This document shows positions 1 through 6,038 of a stretch of DNA of 8,261 nt, piece after piece (positions within the stretch are counted from its first letter, which is position 1; each line of letters begins with the position of its first letter). The translations under genes were made by a program, and so were the position numbers. Source of the DNA: an uncultured Lachnospiraceae bacterium (GTDB lineage Bacteria; Bacillota; Clostridia; Lachnospirales; Lachnospiraceae); NCBI GenBank assembly GCA_946566415.1, contig CAMNWW010000086.1, forward strand, positions 1 through 8,261. Reading direction: 5' to 3'. The notes under the pieces were generated by a model. That model was not told the origin of the DNA. It worked only from the letters and a program-made list of their open reading frames with translations, and made no database searches.

Positions 1-443
1 ATTATCATGAGCTGTCGGAGCTGGAGGGAAAGTTTGACAATGTCATTAATTACTGCATTGCAGTTAAGGAAACCGGGGATGAGATTGTTTTTCTGCGTAT
101 AATTGTAAAGGGAGGCGCGGACAAAAGCTATGGAATCCAGGTTGCAAAGCTCGCCGGGGTTCCTGATTCGGTTATCGCACGGGCTAAAGAAATCGTAGAA
201 GAGCTTACCGAGGCCGATATTACAGAGCGGGTCAGAGATATTGCTGTCCAGGGACCGGAACAGAAGAGGAAGCAAAGAAAGAGGCCGGACGACGTGGATC
301 TGGCGCAGTTCTCTTTGTTTGACACAGTGAAAGACGACGATGTTCTTGAGGAGCTGAAAGCGCTTGATATTAGCCGCATGACGCCGATGGATGCCCTGAA
401 CACACTCTATCAGCTCCAAAAAAAACTGGAAAACCGTTGGTAG
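1..443 (+). CDS. mutS: DNA mismatch repair protein MutS, C-terminal 146 residues (5' end outside window)
   Basis: MutS is the ATPase that recognises mismatches and recruits MutL. Only the end of the protein is present. Reading from base 3, the protein starts YHELSELEGKFDN, and the two preceding bases fit the His of the usual THYHEL motif. NYCIAVKE, FLRIIVKGGADKSYGIQVAKLAGVP and VIARAKEIVEEL follow. These are the last strands of the ABC-type ATPase domain and the helix-turn-helix that forms the dimer interface. After a charged linker (QKRKQRKRPDD) comes AQFSLFD, whose QFSLF (bases 306-320) fits the beta-clamp-binding consensus QLSLF. A short helical tail ends at TAG 441-443. mutL follows after 47 bp, the standard mutSL order. 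Walker A and B are upstream and cannot be checked. The identification is essentially certain from these motifs. Confidence 0.97.
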   Translation, partial: YHELSELEGKFDNVINYCIAVKETGDEIVFLRIIVKGGADKSYGIQVAKLAGVPDSVIARAKEIVEELTEADITERVRDIAVQGPEQKRKQRKRPDDVDLAQFSLFDTVKDDDVLEELKALDISRMTPMDALNTLYQLQKKLENRW

Positions 444-490
444 AGCGCGAAAGAGAATCAGAAGTACTTGCATGAAAGGATGAAGAATAC

Positions 491-2494
491 ATGCCGCATA
501 TCGAATTATTAGACCAGATCACAATCGATAAAATCGCCGCCGGGGAGGTGATCGAGCGTCCGGCGTCAGTGGTCAAAGAGTTAGTAGAAAATGCTGTTGA
601 CGCAGGGGCGGACGCCGTTGTCGTAGAAATAGAAGAGGGCGGGATTTCTTTGATTCGGATCACGGACAATGGCTGCGGGATCGACCAAAAGGAAGCGGCC
701 TACGCTTTCTTACGCCATTCTACCAGTAAGATAAGGAGCGCGGAAGACCTTGTCCATGTGTCTTCGCTGGGTTTTCGGGGAGAGGCATTATCCAGCATCG
801 CCGCGGTATCAAAGGTGGAGATGATCACTAAAACCCGAAAGGATATAGCCGGAACCCGCTATTTGATTGAAGGAGGAAAGGAAAAATCTATAGAAGATAC
901 AGGAGCGCCGGACGGTACGACATTTCTTGTCCGGCAGCTTTTTTTCAATACGCCTGCAAGACGGAAATTTCTGAAAACACCGATGACAGAAGCAGGGCAT
1001 ATAAGCGACCTGATGACCAGGCTGTCTTTGTCCCGTCCGGAAATATCGTTTCAGTTTATCAACAACCGGCAGGTGAGACTCCATACTTCCGGGAACGGGA
1101 GGCTGAAAGACGTTATTTACCATGTCTACGGGAGAGATGTTGCAAACAACCTCATCTCTCTTTCCTGGGAAAAAAATGGACTTAAGCTGGAAGGTTTTCT
1201 GGGGAAACCTGTAATATCGAGAGGAAACAGGAATTTTGAGAACTACTTTATAAATGGACGTTATATTAAAAGCCAGATACTCTCCAAAGCAATCGAGGAT
1301 GCCTATAAAGATTTTACTATGCAGCACAGATACCCTTTTGTTGCTATCCACATGGAAATAGATCCGGAAAGGATCGATGTGAATGTGCATCCCGCTAAAA
1401 TGGAAATGCGTTTTGATAAACAGCAGGAAATCTACGACCAGGTGTACGCTGCGGTCAGCCAGGCGCTGCACGAGCAGGAGACGATACCTGAGGTCAAAAT
1501 CGCTGAGACGGCTTTTAAAGAAAAGAGCGGGCCAAACGATAACTTCCCAAAAGCATCCGTCTCCCAAAAAGACGCAGCCGCTTCAAGTGATTACCGGGCG
1601 GTTCAGACAGTACGGGAGGAGAGCGCTGTCTATGGAGGGGAAGAAGAGAAAAATTTGGATTATTTTATGGAAAAAATGGAAGAACGCGTAAAAAATTTTC
1701 ACAAAAACAGAGTGCGCTCTGTTATAGAATCCCAAAAAACAGAGCGCGCTCCATTAAAAACAGAGCGTGATCTATTTTTTAGAGAAGAAAAAAATGTAAA
1801 AACAGAGCAAGGTCTGCAAAGTAATCCACATTTTCCACAGAGTAATCCACAAAAGCACACCCAGGCTAAACAATTAGACCTGTTTGAAGAAAAAATATTA
1901 AAAAAAGACATCCGTCAAGAATATCGGATCATCGGACAACTCTTTGATACCTACTGGCTTGTTCAATTTCAGGAAAATTTGTATATTATCGACCAGCATG
2001 CCGCCCATGAAAGAGTATTGTACGAAAAAACTCTGGCGCAGATGAAAAACAGGGAGTATACTTCTCAATATCTAAATCCTCCGATTATCCTGAGCCTGAC
2101 GATGCAGGAAACAGAAGTGATAAAGACCCATATGGACCGTTTCACTGCCATTGGATTTGAGATCGAGCCGTTCGGAGGAGATGAATATGCTGTGCGTGCG
2201 GTGCCTGACAACCTCTTCGGAATTGCCAAAAAGGATCTTTTGCTGGAAATGCTCGACGCGCTTTCGGGCGGACTATCAAGCAGTCTGTCCCCGGAAATGA
2301 TTGACGAAAAGATCGCGTCGATGTCATGCAAGGCGGCGGTTAAAGGAAATTCCCGGCTTTCAGTGTCTGAGGTAGACGCGCTGATCACGGAGCTTCTCAC
2401 TTTGGAGAATCCCTACCACTGCCCGCACGGACGTCCGACGATTATTTCTATGACTCGAAGGGAATTAGAAAAGAAATTCAAACGAATTGTTTAA
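491..2494 (+). CDS. mutL: DNA mismatch repair endonuclease MutL
   Basis: MutL (667 aa) couples mismatch recognition by MutS to strand nicking and removal. The start is fixed by the classic opening MPHIELLDQITIDKIAAGEV, with AAGGA 10 bp upstream of ATG. The N-terminal GHKL ATPase domain (about 1-330) shows E30 and N34 in ELVENAVDAG, DNGCGI (59-64), GFRGEALSSIAA (94-105) and NVHPAKMEMRF (298-308). Residues about 331-470 are a charged, low-complexity linker ending in QLDLF (461-465), a consensus beta-clamp motif. The C-terminal dimerisation/endonuclease domain carries DQHAAHERVLYE (501-512), matching DQHA(X)2E(X)4E, plus SCK (612-614) and CPHGRPT (644-650). These indicate an active metal-dependent nickase, as in Bacillus and unlike E. 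coli MutL. The length is slightly above the roughly 620-650 aa common in Firmicutes because the linker is expanded by repeats. Function is very secure. Confidence 0.98.
   Translation: MPHIELLDQITIDKIAAGEVIERPASVVKELVENAVDAGADAVVVEIEEGGISLIRITDNGCGIDQKEAAYAFLRHSTSKIRSAEDLVHVSSLGFRGEALSSIAAVSKVEMITKTRKDIAGTRYLIEGGKEKSIEDTGAPDGTTFLVRQLFFNTPARRKFLKTPMTEAGHISDLMTRLSLSRPEISFQFINNRQVRLHTSGNGRLKDVIYHVYGRDVANNLISLSWEKNGLKLEGFLGKPVISRGNRNFENYFINGRYIKSQILSKAIEDAYKDFTMQHRYPFVAIHMEIDPERIDVNVHPAKMEMRFDKQQEIYDQVYAAVSQALHEQETIPEVKIAETAFKEKSGPNDNFPKASVSQKDAAASSDYRAVQTVREESAVYGGEEEKNLDYFMEKMEERVKNFHKNRVRSVIESQKTERAPLKTERDLFFREEKNVKTEQGLQSNPHFPQSNPQKHTQAKQLDLFEEKILKKDIRQEYRIIGQLFDTYWLVQFQENLYIIDQHAAHERVLYEKTLAQMKNREYTSQYLNPPIILSLTMQETEVIKTHMDRFTAIGFEIEPFGGDEYAVRAVPDNLFGIAKKDLLLEMLDALSGGLSSSLSPEMIDEKIASMSCKAAVKGNSRLSVSEVDALITELLTLENPYHCPHGRPTIISMTRRELEKKFKRIV
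1703..1815 (+). repeat. Four copies of an 18-bp partly palindromic repeat inside the mutL linker
   Basis: Copies lie at 1703-1720, 1735-1752, 1756-1773 and 1798-1815. All four begin with the identical ten bases AAAAACAGAG and end in a variable YGYGMTCT-like part. Copy 1 forms a 7-bp stem (1706-1712 with 1717-1723) around a 4-base loop. Copy 2 contains the perfect palindrome GAGCGCGCTC (1742-1751). Copies 3 and 4 are progressively less symmetric. Copy 1 is read as KNRVRS, while copies 2-4 are read in another frame as (Q)KTER or KTEQ. The similarity is therefore conserved at DNA level, not only protein level. Origin is unknown: slippage duplication or insertion of a small palindromic element are both possible. 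Confidence 0.75.
1820..1851 (+). repeat. Direct 21-bp-spaced repeat AGTAATCCACA in the mutL linker, with DnaA-box-like 9-mers
   Basis: AGTAATCCACA occurs at 1820-1830 and again at 1841-1851, a 21-bp period coding for two QSNP units (residues 443-446 and 450-453). Within it, three 9-mers on the + strand each differ by one base from the DnaA box TTATCCACA: TAATCCACA (1822-1830), TTTTCCACA (1831-1839) and TAATCCACA (1843-1851). The repeat is directly seen. Any DnaA binding is speculation. Confidence 0.6.
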
Positions 2495-2510
2495 AGAAAG
2501 GAATCAATAT

Positions 2511-3497
2511 ATGGAGGAAAAAAAGAAAAAGCCTCTCATTATCCTTGCCGGGCCTACGGCCGCAGGAAAAACAAAAATTTCCATAAGGCTTGCAAAGGCG
2601 GTCGGCGGGGAAATCATTTCGGCAGACTCTATGCAGGTATACCGGTATATGAACATTGGGTCTGCTAAGATCCGAAAGGAAGAAACGGAGGGAGTCCCCC
2701 ATCATCTGATCGACGTGCTGGATCCGGAAGAAGAATTCCATGTAGCCCGGTTTCAGGAGATGGCGAAAAGGGCCGTTCAGGAAATTTATGCGCGGGGACG
2801 AATCCCGATCCTGGTAGGCGGCACCGGTTTTTATATCCAGGCGCTTCTTTATGATATTGACTTTTCCGGGGGAAAAGAGGATACTGAATATCGCGGCATG
2901 CTGGAGGCGTTCGCCCAAAAAGAAGGCGCAGAGGCGCTGCATGAGCGTTTGAAAGAGGTCGACCCCAAATCGGCTGAAATGATCCATGCCAATAATGTAA
3001 AACGTGTCATACGTGCCCTGGAGTTCTATCATCAGACAGGTACAAAAATATCAGAACATAATGAGAAGGAGCGTCAGAAGGTATCTCCTTACTTGTTTCT
3101 CTACTTTGTGCTTGGTGACGACCGGAGACAGCTTTATGAACGGATCGACCGCCGTGTAGACAAGATGATGGAAGAGGGATTGGTAGAGGAGGTGGCGCGT
3201 CTTAAACAGAGAGGGTGCCGTAAAGGGATGGTGTCTATGCAGGGGTTGGGATATAAAGAGGTTCTTTCTTTTCTCGACGGGGAAACTTCTTTGGAGGAAG
3301 CCGTCCGCCTGCTTAAGAGAGATACCCGCCATTTTGCAAAACGCCAGATCACCTGGTTCAAACGGGAGCCGGACGCGGTTTGGCTTAATCGGCAGGATTA
3401 TAATGACGATGAAGACGCTATACTGGGCGCCATGCTGACTAAGCTTAAAGAAAGGAATATAATTGAAAATGGAACAGAACATACAGGATTATTATAG
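2511..3497 (+). CDS. miaA: tRNA dimethylallyltransferase MiaA
   Basis: MiaA (328 aa) transfers a dimethylallyl group from DMAPP to N6 of A37 in tRNAs reading UNN codons, the first step toward ms2i6A. Seen in order: P-loop GPTAAGKT (14-21), ADSMQVYRYMNIGSAK (38-53) with the catalytic-type Asp39, HHLIDVLDP (64-72), VGGTGFYIQALL (102-113), NNVKRVIRALE (161-171), RRVDKMMEEGLVEEV (214-228), GLGYKE (245-250) and RDTRHFAKRQITWFKR (270-285). Length is typical of the family. ATG 2511 is chosen because AAGGA lies 8 bp upstream and MEEKKKKPLIILAGPTA is a normal MiaA opening. An in-frame TTG at 2487 would overlap mutL and has no reason to be used. The end overlaps the next gene by 29 bp, so the last ten residues are encoded in sequence shared with it. 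mutL-miaA adjacency is common in Firmicutes. Confidence 0.97.
   Translation: MEEKKKKPLIILAGPTAAGKTKISIRLAKAVGGEIISADSMQVYRYMNIGSAKIRKEETEGVPHHLIDVLDPEEEFHVARFQEMAKRAVQEIYARGRIPILVGGTGFYIQALLYDIDFSGGKEDTEYRGMLEAFAQKEGAEALHERLKEVDPKSAEMIHANNVKRVIRALEFYHQTGTKISEHNEKERQKVSPYLFLYFVLGDDRRQLYERIDRRVDKMMEEGLVEEVARLKQRGCRKGMVSMQGLGYKEVLSFLDGETSLEEAVRLLKRDTRHFAKRQITWFKREPDAVWLNRQDYNDDEDAILGAMLTKLKERNIIENGTEHTGLL
3451..3456 (+). promoter_or_regulatory. Ribosome binding site of the PLP-enzyme gene, inside the end of miaA
   Basis: AAAGGA lies 12 bp before ATG 3469 but only 6 bp before an in-frame TTG at 3463. Spacing alone slightly favours TTG, while codon preference favours ATG. The two starts differ by only two residues (MK). 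The site sits within miaA codons, so ribosomes finishing miaA would pass over it, which suggests translational coupling. Confidence 0.55.
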
Positions 3498-4776
3498 GAA
3501 AATGGGAATCGCACAGGAAGTGTATAGCTACGGTACGCGGATCGAAGAGACGCTTTTTGAGCGGTTCCGAAAGATTGACCGTATGGCGGAACTGAATCAG
3601 CTTAAGGTAATTGACGCCATGCAGAAAGCCCGGGTGAGCGCAGACTGCTTTCACTATGTCTCCGGATATGGATATGATGATTTTGGGCGCGATACTCTGG
3701 AAAAGGTCTATTCTAATGTGTTTCATACAGAAGACGCCCTGGTCCGCCCGCAGATTACCTGCGGAACCCATGCGCTTGCCCTGACGCTCATGGCCTGCCT
3801 GCGTCCGGGAGACGAACTGTTATCTATTGCAGGAAAACCCTACGATACATTGGAGGAGGTGATCGGCATCCGTCCTTCATGCGGGTCTCTTGCAGAATAC
3901 GGTGTTACATACAGTCAGGTCGATCTTCTGGAAGACGGAAGCTTTGACTACAAAACAATTGAGAAAGCGATTACAAAAAAGACGAAAATTGTTACAATAC
4001 AGAGGTCCAAAGGTTACCAGACCCGTCCTAGTTTTTCTGTTGATCAAATCGGCGAGGCAGTCCGGTTTGTAAAACAGGTCAAACCGGAAATAATCTGCAT
4101 GGTAGATAACTGCTACGGTGAATTTGTGGAAGAAAAGGAGCCGAGCGATGTGGGGGCCGACCTGGTGGTGGGTTCTCTGATAAAAAATCCCGGAGGAGGC
4201 CTAGCTCCGATCGGAGGATACATTGTAGGAAAAAAGGATTTGATCGAACAATGTGCGTGCCGTCTTACATCTCCGGGGCTGGGAAAAGAAGTCGGCGCAT
4301 CCCTGGGCGTCATGCAGTCCTTTTATCAGGGACTTTTTCTGGCTCCGACGGTTGTGGCGGGCGCTTTAAAGGGCGCTGTGTTTGCGGCAAACGTGTATGA
4401 GAACCTGGGATACCCGGTTATACCGAACGGCAGGGAAGAGAGGCACGACATTATCCAGGCAGTGACGCTGGGAAGCGCCGAGGGGGTAATCCAGTTCTGC
4501 AAAGGCATCCAGGCTGCGGCGCCGGTGGACAGCTATGTGGCGCCGCAGCCGTGGGCTATGCCTGGCTATGACAGCGAAGTGATCATGGCGGCGGGCGCTT
4601 TTGTACAGGGCTCCTCTATTGAGCTAAGTGCGGACGGGCCGGTTAAACCGCCGTACGCGGTGTATTTTCAAGGCGGCCTGACCTGGGAGCATGCAAAATT
4701 CGGGATTATGATGTCTCTGCAGAAACTTTGGGAGGCAGGCATGGTGAAGGAATTTCCCGCGCGTGATCTGAAATAG
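3469..4776 (+). CDS. Methionine gamma-lyase family PLP-dependent protein (YnbB / 'aluminium resistance' type)
   Basis: This 435-residue protein is a fold-type I PLP enzyme related to cystathionine/methionine gamma-lyases (Pfam Met_gamma_lyase). Family-typical stretches are SGYGYDDFGRDTLE (65-78), VRPQITCGTHALALTL (92-107) and SIAGKPYDTLEEVIG (119-133). The cofactor site shows Asp213 in MVDNCYGEFVE, expected to contact the PLP ring nitrogen, and Lys239 in GSLIKNPGGG, the expected Schiff-base lysine. The C-terminal half has the family signature YVAPQPWAMPGYDSEVIMAAG (357-376 and on) and GLTWEHAKFGI. The natural substrate of this branch is not established. The old 'aluminium resistance' label comes from an early heterologous screen and should not be taken as function. 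The gene overlaps miaA by 29 bp (35 bp if TTG 3463 is used). In B. subtilis, ynbB also lies downstream of miaA, but with hfq and hflX between. Family is secure; role is open. Confidence 0.93.
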   Translation: MEQNIQDYYRKMGIAQEVYSYGTRIEETLFERFRKIDRMAELNQLKVIDAMQKARVSADCFHYVSGYGYDDFGRDTLEKVYSNVFHTEDALVRPQITCGTHALALTLMACLRPGDELLSIAGKPYDTLEEVIGIRPSCGSLAEYGVTYSQVDLLEDGSFDYKTIEKAITKKTKIVTIQRSKGYQTRPSFSVDQIGEAVRFVKQVKPEIICMVDNCYGEFVEEKEPSDVGADLVVGSLIKNPGGGLAPIGGYIVGKKDLIEQCACRLTSPGLGKEVGASLGVMQSFYQGLFLAPTVVAGALKGAVFAANVYENLGYPVIPNGREERHDIIQAVTLGSAEGVIQFCKGIQAAAPVDSYVAPQPWAMPGYDSEVIMAAGAFVQGSSIELSADGPVKPPYAVYFQGGLTWEHAKFGIMMSLQKLWEAGMVKEFPARDLK

Positions 4777-4796
4777 CAGGAAAAGAGGAAAACAAT

Positions 4797-6038
4797 ATGG
4801 AAAGAAAACGGATTATTGTCATTGGCGGAGGGGCTTCCGGGATGATGGCCGCGATCACTGCGGCAAAAGAAGGAGCTTTGGCCACAATCATAGAACATAA
4901 TGATAGAATTGGTAAAAAAATCCTCTCGACCGGGAACGGGCGGTGCAATTTTACGAATACCCGGCAGGAGCCGGACTGTTACCGCAGCGATAATCCTGCG
5001 TTCCCCTGGAAGGTGGTAAGCGCATATCCTGCGGCGCGGGCGATCGCTGATTTTACCGCAATGGGGATATACTCGAAAAATAAGAACGGATGTCTGTACC
5101 CGTTTTCTGAACAGGCGTCGGCTGTCCTCGACGTTTTGCGGATGGAGATCGCCCGCTTGGAAATTCAGGTGCAGACAGGAAAACATGTGGTGGAAATCCG
5201 AAAAAAAGGGCGCGGCCTTCTTTCTTGTATTTTGGAGGAAGGAAAAAAGCGATCCCATATTGAAGGGAATGCAGTGATTCTTGCCTGCGGTTCCAAGGCG
5301 GCGGAAAAACTAGGGTCCGACGGGAGCGGGTATACGATAGCAAAAAGTCTGGGCCACCAGATAGTCCCGGTAGTCCCGGCTTTGGTGCAGCTTAAATGTA
5401 AAGAGGAGTATTTTAAAGCGCTTGCGGGGGTGAGGGCGCACGGGAAAGTGACGATCTTGGTAAATGGTAAGGCATGCGCCTCAGATACCGGAGAAATTCA
5501 ACTGACAGACTATGGGATCTCCGGGATTCCGGTCTTTCAGGTCAGCCGTTTTGCAGCAAGAGCTGCCGCAGAAAAGAAAAGGACGGCGGCCGTTCTGGAT
5601 TTTATGCCGGATTTTACCAGGGAACAGATGCTCTCGTTCCTTAAACTCCGCGTGAAAGAGCATCCGGAAAAAACGATGGAAGTGTTCTTTACAGGGGTTT
5701 TACACAAAAAACTTTCCGGCGTGCTGATGAAGCAGGCTAAACTCCCTTGGTCCAAATCTTCCGGCGCTCTTACGGAACAGGAAATTGAGGATTTGGCAGA
5801 TGTAGTAAAGGGCTTGACAGTCCAAGTGCTTGCTCCTAATCCGTTTGGAATGGCGCAGGTTTGCGCGGGAGGCGTCGACACCCGGGAGGTCGATCCGGAT
5901 ACAATGGAATCCCTTTTGGTAAAAGGGGTGTATTTTGCAGGCGAGATCCTGGACGTGGACGGAATGTGCGGCGGATACAATCTGCAGTGGGCGTGGTCCA
6001 GCGGCTATCTCGCCGGGAAGGGGGCTGCCCATGCTTAG
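4797..6038 (+). CDS. HI0933/BaiN-family NAD(P)/FAD-dependent oxidoreductase
   Basis: This is a cytosolic flavoprotein of 413 residues, normal for the HI0933 (YhiN/BaiN-like) family. The N-terminal Rossmann fold shows VIGGGASGMMAA (8-19) with GxGxxG and Glu33 at the end of strand 2 for the FAD ribose. The family signatures KKILSTGNGRCNFTN (40-54), GEIQLTDYGISGIPVFQVSR (232-251), AQVCAGGVDTREVDP (353-367) and the C-terminal FAD-closing GVYFAGEILDVDGMCGGYNLQWAW (from 377) are all present. GAGGA stands 7 bp before ATG 4797, and the gene begins 20 bp after the PLP enzyme. One relative in Clostridium scindens was named BaiN and proposed to act on bile acid intermediates. Nothing here supports a bile acid role, since no bai neighbours are present. 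It overlaps the next gene by 8 bp. Family sure, substrate unknown. Confidence 0.94.
   Translation: MERKRIIVIGGGASGMMAAITAAKEGALATIIEHNDRIGKKILSTGNGRCNFTNTRQEPDCYRSDNPAFPWKVVSAYPAARAIADFTAMGIYSKNKNGCLYPFSEQASAVLDVLRMEIARLEIQVQTGKHVVEIRKKGRGLLSCILEEGKKRSHIEGNAVILACGSKAAEKLGSDGSGYTIAKSLGHQIVPVVPALVQLKCKEEYFKALAGVRAHGKVTILVNGKACASDTGEIQLTDYGISGIPVFQVSRFAARAAAEKKRTAAVLDFMPDFTREQMLSFLKLRVKEHPEKTMEVFFTGVLHKKLSGVLMKQAKLPWSKSSGALTEQEIEDLADVVKGLTVQVLAPNPFGMAQVCAGGVDTREVDPDTMESLLVKGVYFAGEILDVDGMCGGYNLQWAWSSGYLAGKGAAHA

Noticed and set aside
809..1567. 252-codon open frame on the minus strand opposite mutL
   Set aside because: It lies wholly antisense to a certain mutL, its product resembles no known domain, and its composition is that expected of a reverse shadow frame.
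1383..1691. 102-codon + strand frame inside mutL in another frame
   Set aside because: Its Arg/Lys-rich product arises from off-frame reading of the MutL linker; no independent support.
1723..1779. Intrinsic terminator from the GAGCGCGCTC palindrome and the later T6 run
   Set aside because: The T-run (1774-1779) is about 20 bases past the palindrome and the reading frame of mutL continues intact through it.
1703..1851. CRISPR-like array in the mutL linker
   Set aside because: Repeats are only 11-18 bp, unevenly spaced, degenerate and inside an intact coding sequence; no cas genes nearby.
2487..2510. Earlier TTG start for miaA
   Set aside because: It adds eight residues overlapping the mutL stop; the ATG at 2511 has a properly spaced AAGGA and a normal MiaA N-terminus.
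2478..3032. 184-codon minus-strand frame opposite miaA
   Set aside because: Antisense to clearly conserved MiaA motifs, with no recognisable domain.
4668..5258. 196-codon minus-strand frame across the PLP enzyme and flavoprotein junction
   Set aside because: Shadow of two well-supported genes; rich in Cys, His, Phe and Arg in a way typical of reverse frames.
5935..6030. N-terminal extension of the COG2509-type protein
   Set aside because: The extra 32 residues are off-frame translation of the end of the HI0933-type gene; ATG 6031 has a well-placed ribosome binding site.
4797..6038. Bile acid-modifying enzyme (BaiN) as a functional call
   Set aside because: Similarity is at family level only, and no other bai genes are present; the family occurs in bacteria without bile acid metabolism.
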